Assembly: GCF_018861065.1 (NCBI RefSeq)
Contig: NZ_JAHKQO010000037.1
Span: 1 to 64,000 of the forward strand
Direction: 5' to 3'
Length of the DNA stretch: 64,000 bases
From: Paraglaciecola arctica
GTDB taxonomy: Bacteria; Pseudomonadota; Gammaproteobacteria; Enterobacterales; Alteromonadaceae
The notes under the pieces are model-generated. The model was not told where the DNA came from, searched no databases, and worked only from the letters and a program-made list of their open reading frames with translations. The position numbers were made by a program, and so were the translations under genes. Shown piece after piece: positions 7,642-16,353 of this stretch (position 1 is the stretch's first letter; the number at the start of each line of letters is the position of its first letter).

Positions 7642-9564
7642 ATGACCCTTTTTAGACAAATAAACTCACTTCTATTTGGACTGTTTTTGTTGGTGATGGT
7701 CAGTTTAGTTTATTTTCAATTTACTCAAACCCGCGACTTTATGAATCAGCAAATGCAGTCCGACTTGAACAACACCATGACATCTTTAGGGTTGATGTTG
7801 CAGCCTCATATAGAAACCGGCGATATGGTATCGGCCGAAACCTTGGTCAATGTGATATTTGAGGGCGGGTTTTATCGTAAAGTGACCTTAACTTGGTTGG
7901 CGGATAACAAAAAGCAAACTTGGGAAAACCCAGTGGTTATTGAAGGTGTACCACAATGGTTAATTAACTTGGAAGTGTTTGGCGTTCAGAAAAAAGAAAG
8001 CATCATTACGTCTGGTTGGATGCAACTGGCTACGCTAGAAGTGGAGGCTCACCCTGCACTAGGGTATCAGCAACTATGGCGGATCATGAACGATACTGTG
8101 ATGATTTTATCTCTGTTGTTTATTCTCAGTATCTTTTTGTTGAGGTTTAGACTAAACCGTATTCTAAAACCATTGCATGATATTGCATTGCAGGCTAAAC
8201 AATTAGGGCAACGCAATTTTGGGCAGGACTTAGCCTTACCGCAAACTACAGAATTAAAAGACGTTGTCAGTGCAATAAACTCGATGTCGGGTCAACTAAA
8301 ACAAGTATTCCTCACTTTAGATAAAGAAGTGAGTGAGCTAAAAGAAGACAAACTTGTTGACCAAATTTCACAGTTACCTAATCGACAGTACTTATCTGCG
8401 CAAATTAATAATTGGCTAAATGAACCGGGCTTTGGTGGGCTTATTTTAGCTAAGTTTGATTGGTTAGAAGACATCCATAGTAAATATGGGTACCAAGGTC
8501 GCGACCAAATTATTAAAGTTTTGTCAAAAAGAATGATGTCAGAATTACCCCATATTGCAGAAGGGGTCATTGCTAGAATAGCTAACACTGAGTTTGCATT
8601 CTTGCTGACTAAAGCAGAACATCATCAAATTGAGAGTTACCTACAAACTCTTATAAGAATTATCAATCAGGAAATTTCTAAGGCTGGCTGTAATGCTAAT
8701 AGCAAATTTGCCTTGGGTGTAAGCCAACGTATCGATAACATGCAGCCTTCTGATTTGTTATCCCAATCCGATAATGCGTTACAACAAGCCCTTAAAGAAG
8801 GCAAAGTTAGTCATTGGATTGATGCACAGCAGCCTCAAAAATATAACCGAGAACAATGGCGCGCTAAGCTAGTTAACGCAATAAACAACAATCATTTTAT
8901 GTTCCAGTGGCAGCAAGTCAGTGCGATGCGTTCTGATGAAGTGATTCAACGTGAGCTTTATTGCCGTTTACACATTGACGAAAAAATTGTTAGCGCAGCC
9001 GAGTTTATGCCTTTTATTGAATTGTTATCTTTAGGAGCACAACTTGACAGATGTTTACTCGAAAGCATAGCGCAGCAGAAAATTGTGGAGCAGACCAAAC
9101 AAGCCGTTGCTATTAACTTAACCCAAGATAGTGTGCAAGACCCTGAGTTCGCGCCATGGCTTACTCAGTTTTTGCAAAAAACACAACATAGCGACCATAT
9201 GTTATTTGAAATGTCAGAGTCAGCGTTAATTAGCTCTTTTGAACAATGTAAAAAGCTTTCAGAAATAATACGTCTGGCAGGAGCAAAATTTGGTGTTGAT
9301 CAGTGCGGTCGTCAAATGGGGTCACTTGATTACCTTCAAAAACTTCAACCTGATTATATTAAACTGGACCAATCTTTTGCCTTTTACGAAAAGCTAAATC
9401 AAAGCAATGAGATGTGCAGAGCATTAATCAATGTTGCCAATGGTTTAAATATTGCGGTAATTATTACCGGTATTGAAAATAAAGATCAATTAAAGCAGTT
9501 TGCATCATTACGAGCGGACGGATATCAAGGTTATATATCGGCACCAGAGGATATCTCTGTGTAA
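7642..9564 (+). CDS. lapD: LapD-type inner-membrane c-di-GMP receptor with degenerate GGDEF and EAL
   Basis: Effector that binds c-di-GMP in the cytoplasm and sequesters LapG in the periplasm. Order in 640 residues: helix 1 (about 8-27), LapD/MoxY-type periplasmic domain, helix 2 (about 148-167), HAMP (about 168-222), GGDEF-like (about 235-395), EAL-like (about 405-640). The GGDEF site reads ANTEF and the EAL position reads ELYCRL, so neither synthesis nor hydrolysis is expected, as in characterised LapD. Trp126 in a GWMQ motif falls where LapD uses a Trp to grip LapG (inference from position). A GGAG precedes the ATG. It ends the operon. Confidence 0.92.
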   Translation: MTLFRQINSLLFGLFLLVMVSLVYFQFTQTRDFMNQQMQSDLNNTMTSLGLMLQPHIETGDMVSAETLVNVIFEGGFYRKVTLTWLADNKKQTWENPVVIEGVPQWLINLEVFGVQKKESIITSGWMQLATLEVEAHPALGYQQLWRIMNDTVMILSLLFILSIFLLRFRLNRILKPLHDIALQAKQLGQRNFGQDLALPQTTELKDVVSAINSMSGQLKQVFLTLDKEVSELKEDKLVDQISQLPNRQYLSAQINNWLNEPGFGGLILAKFDWLEDIHSKYGYQGRDQIIKVLSKRMMSELPHIAEGVIARIANTEFAFLLTKAEHHQIESYLQTLIRIINQEISKAGCNANSKFALGVSQRIDNMQPSDLLSQSDNALQQALKEGKVSHWIDAQQPQKYNREQWRAKLVNAINNNHFMFQWQQVSAMRSDEVIQRELYCRLHIDEKIVSAAEFMPFIELLSLGAQLDRCLLESIAQQKIVEQTKQAVAINLTQDSVQDPEFAPWLTQFLQKTQHSDHMLFEMSESALISSFEQCKKLSEIIRLAGAKFGVDQCGRQMGSLDYLQKLQPDYIKLDQSFAFYEKLNQSNEMCRALINVANGLNIAVIITGIENKDQLKQFASLRADGYQGYISAPEDISV

Positions 9565-9575
9565 TACTTGGTTAG

Positions 9576-9652
9576 CTCAATAACTCTCATACTTATTGAG
9601 TCACGAGTGGTTAACAGGTAATCCACTAAGGCAACAGAAGGTTGCCTTAGTG
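9576..9652. terminator. Two hairpins between convergent lapD and pmbA
   Basis: The first stem is 8 bp (9576-9583 with 9593-9600, 9-base loop). The second is a perfect 12-bp stem (9624-9635 with 9641-9652, 5-base loop). Neither has a strong T-run, so bidirectional termination is probable but not certain. Confidence 0.55.
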
Positions 9653-9679
9653 TTACTAGAATTCGATGAAACTCTAAGC

Positions 9680-11005
9680 TTATTCGCCTGCTATCTGCAT
9701 TTGTTCGATTAATATTGAGCCCGTTTGCACACTGCCGCGGGTTTCTTGCTCTGCGCCAACAGCCACAATATTTAGCAACATATCAGCTAAGTTACCTGCT
9801 ATGGTTATTTCGTGAACTGGATATTGAATGATTCCATTTTCTACCCAAAAACCCGCAGCACCTCTAGAGTAGTCGCCAGTTACAATATTGACACCTTGCC
9901 CCATAAGCTCTGTTACATATAAGCCCGTATCAAGTTTTTTGAGCATTGCTTTATCAGATTCGCCGCTGTGTTGAATAAACCAGTTATGGATGCCACCGGC
10001 GTGACCTGTAGTCTGCATGTTGAGTTTACGAGCCGAGTAACTGGTAAGAAGGTAATGGTTGAGTATTCCTTGGCTTACTACATCCATATCTCGGGTGATG
10101 ACACCTTCGTGGTCAAAAGGGGAACTGGCGAGCCCTCTCAAAATATGGGGGCGTTCGATTATATTAAACCATTTAGGTAATACTTGATGCCCGAGTTTAT
10201 CTAACAAAAATGAAGATTTTCGATACAAACTACCACCGCTAATGGCACTGATTAAATGACCAAATAGGCCCGCAGCAATTTCGCGGTCAAACAACACAGG
10301 CACCTTGCAAGTTTTAATTTTTCTCGCACCTAGTCTATCCAAGGTAAATTTCGCCGCTTCTCGACCTATTTGTTCCGGGCTAATTAACTTGTCAACTTCG
10401 CGAGCAACGGTATAGCTATAGTCGCGCTGCATGTCGCCATCTTGCTCACCAATAACTACACAACTCATGCTGTAGCGACTACTGTTATATCCGGCATTTA
10501 TGCCATGACTATTACCGTACACCTTAGTGCCTAAATTGGCGTTGTATGACGCACCGTCTGAATTAGTAATACGTGGGTCGACGTCCAAAGCGCTCGTTTC
10601 GGCAGCGATAACTTGTTCAATGGCGTAATCCGTATCCAAGTCAACTGGGTGAAATAAATCTAAATCTGGATAATTAAAGGCCATTAAATCTTTATCGGCT
10701 AGACCTGAACACTCATCATCACTGGTATGTTTAGCTATTTCTAGGGCTTTTTCGACGGTGAGAGTTAATGCTTGGGGTGACAAATCAGCAGTTGAAGCAC
10801 TGCCTTTTTTCTTGCCTTGGTATACGGTAATACCTAGGCCGCCGTCGTTGGTAAATTCGACAGTTTCCACTTCTTTTAACCGTGAAGACACGGCTATGCC
10901 TTCTACTTTGGATAAGCTAGCCTCGGCTTGAGTCGCGCCTTTATCCTTGGCTAATTCTAAAACATCTTCTACTATGCTCTGTATTTCAGCTAATTGTTGT
11001 TGCAT
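9680..11005 (-). CDS. pmbA: PmbA/TldE metalloprotease subunit
   Basis: Partner of TldD in the TldD/TldE protease. In Escherichia coli this pair processes microcin B17 and degrades the antitoxin CcdA. The 441 residues match the full family length (about 450). The N-terminal domain carries the GGLGITVYQGKKKGSAST segment. The C-terminal catalytic-like half contains GLASSPFDHEGV and ends with the family pattern TVAGNL-type (here ITIAGNLADML) and RGSVQTGSILIEQM. It lies apart from tldD, as in many gammaproteobacteria, and is divergent from yjgA across an 85-bp gap. Confidence 0.95.
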   Translation of the reverse strand: MQQQLAEIQSIVEDVLELAKDKGATQAEASLSKVEGIAVSSRLKEVETVEFTNDGGLGITVYQGKKKGSASTADLSPQALTLTVEKALEIAKHTSDDECSGLADKDLMAFNYPDLDLFHPVDLDTDYAIEQVIAAETSALDVDPRITNSDGASYNANLGTKVYGNSHGINAGYNSSRYSMSCVVIGEQDGDMQRDYSYTVAREVDKLISPEQIGREAAKFTLDRLGARKIKTCKVPVLFDREIAAGLFGHLISAISGGSLYRKSSFLLDKLGHQVLPKWFNIIERPHILRGLASSPFDHEGVITRDMDVVSQGILNHYLLTSYSARKLNMQTTGHAGGIHNWFIQHSGESDKAMLKKLDTGLYVTELMGQGVNIVTGDYSRGAAGFWVENGIIQYPVHEITIAGNLADMLLNIVAVGAEQETRGSVQTGSILIEQMQIAGE

Positions 11006-11090
11006 AAGGCCTTCATTATTTGGCTACACTGTAGTTTATTATTTCGATGGGGGTTACAATCTTCAATAGTGTATCACTAAAGATAATGTC

Positions 11091-11630
11091 ATGGTTGCCT
11101 CGAAAAAAAACAAAGATATAGAAGTTGAATTCGACGTCAGTGAAGAAGACGAACAACTTAGTAAAACGCGAATTAAAGCACAAATGGTTGCGATGCAGAA
11201 ATTAGGTGAATCTTTAGTTCATCTTGGTCAATCCTCGTTAGCCAAAGTGCCTATGAACGAAGAATTACTAGAAGCGGTGATGCTTGCTAGGAAAATTTTG
11301 CGAAAAAAAGAAGGCTATCGTCGGCAATTGCAATTAATTGGCAAAATAATGCGCAACACTGATATAGCACCAATAGAGCAAGCTTTGGCCAATATAAAAT
11401 CTGCCCATAAAAAAATAAATAATGCTTTTCATGGAATTGAAGTGCTGAGAGACGAAATTTTGCAGCAGGGCGATAAAAAAATTGACCCTACTATTGCAGA
11501 TTATCCCCTTCTTGACCGCCAAAAGTTAAGGCAATATGTACGTCAAGCAAATAAGCAACAAGCTGAAAATAAGCCTCCAAAAGCCTCCCGTGAGCTTTTT
11601 CAATATTTAAAACAAACCATAAACGGATGA
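11091..11630 (+). CDS. yjgA: YjgA/DarP family ribosome-associated protein
   Basis: Small basic cytosolic protein of DUF615. In E. coli it joins late 50S ribosomal assembly (renamed DarP). Its 179 residues are helical and charged, with the family motifs SKTRIKAQMVAMQKLGE (about 25-41) and RQLQLIGKIMR (about 78-88). The C-terminus has the conserved DRQKLRQYVRQA stretch. It is the usual divergent neighbour of pmbA. Its stop overlaps the possible ATG of the next gene (ATGA). Confidence 0.93.
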   Translation: MVASKKNKDIEVEFDVSEEDEQLSKTRIKAQMVAMQKLGESLVHLGQSSLAKVPMNEELLEAVMLARKILRKKEGYRRQLQLIGKIMRNTDIAPIEQALANIKSAHKKINNAFHGIEVLRDEILQQGDKKIDPTIADYPLLDRQKLRQYVRQANKQQAENKPPKASRELFQYLKQTING

Positions 11631-11635
11631 TTTTT

Positions 11636-14071
11636 ATGCGAATGAATTTTATTTTTGCTTTTTTTGCTGTGCTTATACTAAGCAATTGTGGTGGAGTGTC
11701 AGGCGACAATGGCAGTGATCCTTTTGGTTCAGGAACAACATCAGACACATATAGTATTTCCTTGGCTATTCTTGACCAGCAATGTGAGACGAAAACGGAA
11801 GCTAGTTTTACCGCAGGTGAAACTGTATGTGTTCAGGCAACGTTGAAGCAAGGTTCAAAACTTGTATCGGGAGAAATCATCAGTTTTTCAACTGGGGTTG
11901 AGCAGGTTTCTGAACAAACTAAACTTACCGATAGCAATGGTGTTGCTGAAATATTCGTAGAAAGTAGCAGTGGCGATGTTGGGGCCTTAACGCTAGTGGC
12001 AAGTTTTGACGAGGTTACTTCACAAACGAATTACGAGTTTCTAGCGGTTGAAACGCCTTATGCACCTGAATTAAGCATAGATTTAAGCATCCTTAAAAAT
12101 AGTGTGTCAGTTAACCGTTTCAAAGTGAACGAACAAGTTCAAATTCGCGCCTTTGTTAGCGATGAAAACGCGCAACCGGTTGAGAATATTATTGTAAATT
12201 TTACAGTGGACAGGGGTGGTCTCAGTACAGATGATGCGCTGACTGATACTTCTGGAATCGCCCAGGTAACGCTAACACCTGAGGATGCAGATATTGGTGC
12301 CGCTACAGTAACCGCTTTTACATTAGTTGATGATGAAGAATTATTAACGTCACTTAATTTCGAAATTCAAGCGTTGGATGTGACTAGCGAACAAATTGTC
12401 AGAGTGGGACATTTTGATTCCGACGGTGTGTTTGTAGAAAATGAATTAGGCATAAGCGCATCTGACGAAGATGGCAACGTTGAAATTAGCGCTGGCGCGA
12501 CTTTGGGTGTTTCATTGGCATTAGTGGATGAAAACGACCAACGTATTTTGACGCAAACCCCAATTACTTTTACATCTAGTTGTGCTGAGGATGGATTTGC
12601 CAATATTGATCAACAAGTTAATACGGTAAATGGTGAAGCCTTTGCTACCTATGAAGACTTAAGCTGTGCAGGCGGAGACGGTAATGAGGATGTGATAGTC
12701 GCGTCACTTGTAGTAAATGATTCCACCGTTTCCATTACTCGTTCTATTTCCATACTTGCTGAATCAGTAGGGTCCATCACGTTTATTTCTGCAGACCCCA
12801 CGCAACTGGTGTTACAAGGTACCGGTGGTCAAAATAGCCAAACTATTTCAACTTTGGTGTTTCAAGTTAATGGCACATTAGGCAACCCACTTGCACAACA
12901 AAACGTGGTTTTTTCACTGAACACTGAAACTGGTGGATTGAGTTTATCTCCTGCTACAGGCATAACCAATTCGCAGGGACAGGTAAGCACCCGTGTCACC
13001 TCTGGAAATGTACCTACTTCAGTTAGAGTGACAGCTGAAGTGCAAATTGACACAGGTGCAACTGTGCTAACTCAATCAGACTTACTGGCAGTGAATACCG
13101 GTTTGCCCGACCAAAATAGCTTCACACTATCTGCAGACAATCTAAACCCGGAGGCTGACAGTATTAGTGGTCAAACTGTCAACGTTGTCGCACGTTTGGC
13201 TGATACCTTCAATAATCCGGTGCCAGATGGTACCTCTGTGAGTTTCACTACTGAAGGTGGTTTTATAGAGCCTAGTTGTGTGACAACTAGCGGTACATGT
13301 AGTGTGGTTTGGACAAGTGCAGAGCCGCGAACAACCGATCATAGGATCACCATTTTAGCGACTGCCATAGGTCATGAAACTTTGTTTGATGCCAACGGCA
13401 ATAATAGTTATGACGATGCAGATGGTTCAGCAATTAGGGATAATACTGATAGTGGATTTACGACCAGTCAGTTTGGACGTACTGGATTTGTTGACCATAG
13501 CGAAGCCTGGCGAGATGATAATGCCAACAATATTAGAGATTCATTTGAAATATTTTTAGACTACAACAGTAACGGCCAATTCGATGGTCCAGATGGCCTC
13601 TTCAATGGTCCTCAGTGCACATCCGCTAGTACTTGTGGTGAGGATACAGCTAATACATTACATGTTCGCCGGTCGTTAGAGCTGGTATCTGCTAGCTCAG
13701 AAGCATATTTAGATATTCTGAATCAAGGTAACTCGGTAATATTCAGCAACCATCAGAGTGCTTCCGAGCCTACTCTAGAGTTAGAGCGCGGCGAAATCAT
13801 CAATTTAACATTGAGGTTTTCAGATACAGCCAACCAACCTGTAGCTAGTAGTTCGACTATCACAATTACCTCCAGCTCAGGTTTATTGGCAGGACAAATT
13901 AGTTCGGTAATGAGATCTACAAATTCGAATAGTGCTTCTAGTGTTGATTTTACCTTAACCAATAACCTTAGTGAAACCACTGGAATTGCGACCACTGCAA
14001 CAGTTAATGCTGAAGTGGTTTCGCCAAGTGGAATTGTTTCAGTGGTAACATTTGTTGTGACACTTAACTAG
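11636..14071 (+). CDS. Large Ig-like repeat surface lipoprotein
   Basis: Predicted lipoprotein of 811 residues from the ATG at 11636. That start gives a compact signal peptide with lipobox LSNC and lipidated Cys18, and GGA sits about eight bases upstream. An alternative in-frame ATG at 11627 overlaps the yjgA stop. At least four invasin/Big_1-like Ig domains are seen (about 40-125, 135-235, 370-470, 475-580), with repeated D-x-x-G-x-A and N-P-x-x-x-x-x-V-x-F signatures. Three Asp/Asn-rich loops resembling calcium-binding EF/dockerin loops (DANGNNSYDDADG, DDNANNIRDSFE, DYNSNGQFDGPDG) lie at about 580-650. The function is unknown; cell-surface adhesion or structure is inference. It converges with tldD seven bases away. 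Confidence 0.8.
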   Translation: MRMNFIFAFFAVLILSNCGGVSGDNGSDPFGSGTTSDTYSISLAILDQQCETKTEASFTAGETVCVQATLKQGSKLVSGEIISFSTGVEQVSEQTKLTDSNGVAEIFVESSSGDVGALTLVASFDEVTSQTNYEFLAVETPYAPELSIDLSILKNSVSVNRFKVNEQVQIRAFVSDENAQPVENIIVNFTVDRGGLSTDDALTDTSGIAQVTLTPEDADIGAATVTAFTLVDDEELLTSLNFEIQALDVTSEQIVRVGHFDSDGVFVENELGISASDEDGNVEISAGATLGVSLALVDENDQRILTQTPITFTSSCAEDGFANIDQQVNTVNGEAFATYEDLSCAGGDGNEDVIVASLVVNDSTVSITRSISILAESVGSITFISADPTQLVLQGTGGQNSQTISTLVFQVNGTLGNPLAQQNVVFSLNTETGGLSLSPATGITNSQGQVSTRVTSGNVPTSVRVTAEVQIDTGATVLTQSDLLAVNTGLPDQNSFTLSADNLNPEADSISGQTVNVVARLADTFNNPVPDGTSVSFTTEGGFIEPSCVTTSGTCSVVWTSAEPRTTDHRITILATAIGHETLFDANGNNSYDDADGSAIRDNTDSGFTTSQFGRTGFVDHSEAWRDDNANNIRDSFEIFLDYNSNGQFDGPDGLFNGPQCTSASTCGEDTANTLHVRRSLELVSASSEAYLDILNQGNSVIFSNHQSASEPTLELERGEIINLTLRFSDTANQPVASSSTITITSSSGLLAGQISSVMRSTNSNSASSVDFTLTNNLSETTGIATTATVNAEVVSPSGIVSVVTFVVTLN

Positions 14072-14083
14072 AAAAAAGTTAAG
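14063..14083. terminator. Small hairpin spanning both convergent stop codons
   Basis: A 6-bp stem (14063-14068 with 14078-14083) has an A-rich 9-base loop and covers the ends of the lipoprotein gene and tldD. It is the only candidate terminator in the seven-base gap; it is weak. Confidence 0.3.
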
Positions 14084-15521
14084 CGGTACCGCCAACAGTT
14101 AACTCATCTACTTTCAAGGTGGGTTGACCAACACCAACGGGCAAACTTTGCCCGTCTTTACCGCATACTCCAACGCCTTTATCTAAGGCCAAGTCATTAC
14201 CTATCATGGAGATTTTTTGCATCGCTTCTGGGCCGTTGCCAATTAAAGTAGCACCTTTGATTGGCGTGGTGATTTTGCCTTTTTCGATAAGATAAGCTTC
14301 GGATGTGGAGAATACAAATTTGCCTGAGGTGATATCGACCTGTCCGCCGCCAAAGTTAGGTGCATATATGCCTTTATCAATTGAGGCAATGATTTCTTCG
14401 GGTGATGATTCTCCACCCAACATATAAGTATTGGTCATTCTCGGCATAGGCAAATGAGCATAAGATTCACGGCGACCATTTCCGGTCGGAGCAACACCCA
14501 TTAATCGAGCATTGAGTTTGTCTTGCATATAACCTTTGAGAATACCGTCTTCAATTAACACATTGTATTGAGTAGGAGTGCCTTCATCATCAACGCTGAG
14601 TGAGCCACGTCTATTAGCTAATGTGCCATCATCTACTACGGTACAGCCTTTTGCCGCAACTCGTTCACCAATTCTGCCACTAAATGTAGACGCGCCTTTA
14701 CGGTTAAAGTCACCTTCTAAACCATGGCCTACTGCTTCATGTAACAATACGCCAGGCCAACCATTACCAAGCACAACCGGCATTTGCCCTGCCGGCGCAG
14801 GAATAGCCTGCATATTTATTCTGGCCATATGAATCGCTTCATCTGCAATTTGTTGGTAGCGAGGTCGACCGTCATCGTCTGTGACAAAATAATCATAGGC
14901 AAATCTTCCTCCAGCACCAGAGCTACCTCTTTCACGGCGGCCATCTTTTTCCATTAATACTGAACAATTAAAACGGATAAGCGGACGAATATCGGTGCAA
15001 AACGTGCCATCTGTTGCAGCGATTAAAATTTCTTCATATACACCACTGATGCTTATGACTACTTGGCTCAAAGCGCTTTCTTGTTTGCGGATATATTCAT
15101 CCGCGGCTCGCAACAGAGCGATTTTTTCTTGCTCTTGCATTCCCAAAAGTGGATTTTCGCTATGATAGCGACTAACAGGGCGACTTGGCTTGAGCGCAGT
15201 AACTTTGTGTTTGCCACCTGAGTTGGCGATGCTTCTTGAGGCTTTTGCTGCTTTAAGTAGTGCTTCGGGGGAAATATCATCAGAGTAAGCAAACCCGGTC
15301 TTTTCACCACTTACTGCACGCACACCTACTCCGCGCTCAATATTGTAGCTCCCTTCTTTAATGATGCCGTCTTCTAATACCCAAGTCTCATGTTGACTTG
15401 ACTGAAAATACAAATCAGCGAAATCATTATCATGCTGATATATGGTACTTAGAGCTGTTTCTAATGTGGCTCGGGTTAGATTTGATGCATCTAGTAAGTT
15501 CTCTTCGACCAAATTAGACAA
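14079..15521 (-). CDS. tldD: TldD metalloprotease subunit (TTG start)
   Basis: Catalytic subunit of the TldD/TldE protease. The zinc site [11 protein letters not shown] (HExxxH) is present, as are the family motifs [27 protein letters not shown] and [16 protein letters not shown] place the start at a TTG (15521). AGGAG lies five bases upstream of it, and it yields 480 residues beginning [10 protein letters not shown], in line with E. coli TldD (481). Longer in-frame starts would add residues unlike the family. The start overlaps the nitrilase stop by eight bases, so it is translationally coupled as the last gene of the mre-rng-yhdP cluster. Confidence 0.93.
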   Translation of the reverse strand: MSNLVEENLLDASNLTRATLETALSTIYQHDNDFADLYFQSSQHETWVLEDGIIKEGSYNIERGVGVRAVSGEKTGFAYSDDISPEALLKAAKASRSIANSGGKHKVTALKPSRPVSRYHSENPLLGMQEQEKIALLRAADEYIRKQESALSQVVISISGVYEEILIAATDGTFCTDIRPLIRFNCSVLMEKDGRRERGSSGAGGRFAYDYFVTDDDGRPRYQQIADEAIHMARINMQAIPAPAGQMPVVLGNGWPGVLLHEAVGHGLEGDFNRKGASTFSGRIGERVAAKGCTVVDDGTLANRRGSLSVDDEGTPTQYNVLIEDGILKGYMQDKLNARLMGVAPTGNGRRESYAHLPMPRMTNTYMLGGESSPEEIIASIDKGIYAPNFGGGQVDITSGKFVFSTSEAYLIEKGKITTPIKGATLIGNGPEAMQKISMIGNDLALDKGVGVCGKDGQSLPVGVGQPTLKVDELTVGGTA

Positions 15522-16353
15522 GGTGACTCCTGAATTTGTTGTGCTGATAAACTGGCATTTTAGTGCGAATTTCAGCGAGTAATGGGTGATCAATTTGAGC
15601 ATGAATCATGCCGGTATCATGGGGTAACTCAACTAGTTTGTCGCCCCAAGGCGAGATGATACAGGAGTGACCGTAAGTTTGTCGTTTATTGCTGTGTTTA
15701 CCAGTTTGATTTGCGGCAACAATGTAACACTGATTTTCTATGGCACGCGCCTGAAGCAATGCATCCCAGTGTGCCTGTCCAGTTTGCTGTGTAAAGGCAG
15801 CAGGCAATGCCAAGACGTCTAATTGTGCAATTTGATTCATCGCTAAAAACATACCTGCAAACCGTATGTCATAACAAATGGCTAAGCCTAGAATGCCAAA
15901 TGGAGTGTCAGCGACAATAAGTTTATTACCTGATTGCGTGTAGCGAGATTCTTGATAGGTACCGGTATTATCTGCTACTTGGACGTCGAAGAGGTGTGTT
16001 TTTTGATATTCTTCGACTATTTCGCCACGGTCACTAATTAACAAACTCGAAGCTGTGAATTTATTAGCGGTGGAACATAGTAGTGGCAAACTACCCGCGA
16101 CTATCCAAACGCCATATTGTTTAGCTAAGTCTTTAAGCCTCTGTTGTATGGGGCCATGATTTAAATCTTCCGCAATCTCTAGCATCAATTTATCGCCCCC
16201 TCCAAAACACGCAAAACATTCTGGCAAGACTACTAAACAGGGTCTTTGTGGGGGTAGTTTTTGAAGCTGTTGCTCTACAAATTCAAGGTTTTCTTCAACT
16301 AAGGGTGAAGACGTCATCTGAATAGCGACAATATTAGGGCGGGTTTTATCCAC
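15514..16353 (-). CDS. Carbon-nitrogen hydrolase (Nit/YbeM-like nitrilase family)
   Basis: Cytosolic amidase of the nitrilase superfamily; related Nit1 proteins repair deaminated glutathione. The triad is visible as the Glu of the N-terminal VEENLEFVE or PECFA strand region, Lys in [11 protein letters not shown] and Cys in [10 protein letters not shown] choose a GTG start at 16353 because AGGGAG lies six bases upstream, giving 279 residues ([13 protein letters not shown]). The TTG at 16371 would cover the ribosome site. It overlaps the yhdP stop by eight bases and the tldD start by eight. This yhdP-nit-tldD order is common in gammaproteobacteria. The precise substrate is not shown. Confidence 0.9.
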   Translation of the reverse strand: MDKTRPNIVAIQMTSSPLVEENLEFVEQQLQKLPPQRPCLVVLPECFACFGGGDKLMLEIAEDLNHGPIQQRLKDLAKQYGVWIVAGSLPLLCSTANKFTASSLLISDRGEIVEEYQKTHLFDVQVADNTGTYQESRYTQSGNKLIVADTPFGILGLAICYDIRFAGMFLAMNQIAQLDVLALPAAFTQQTGQAHWDALLQARAIENQCYIVAANQTGKHSNKRQTYGHSCIISPWGDKLVELPHDTGMIHAQIDHPLLAEIRTKMPVYQHNKFRSHLV

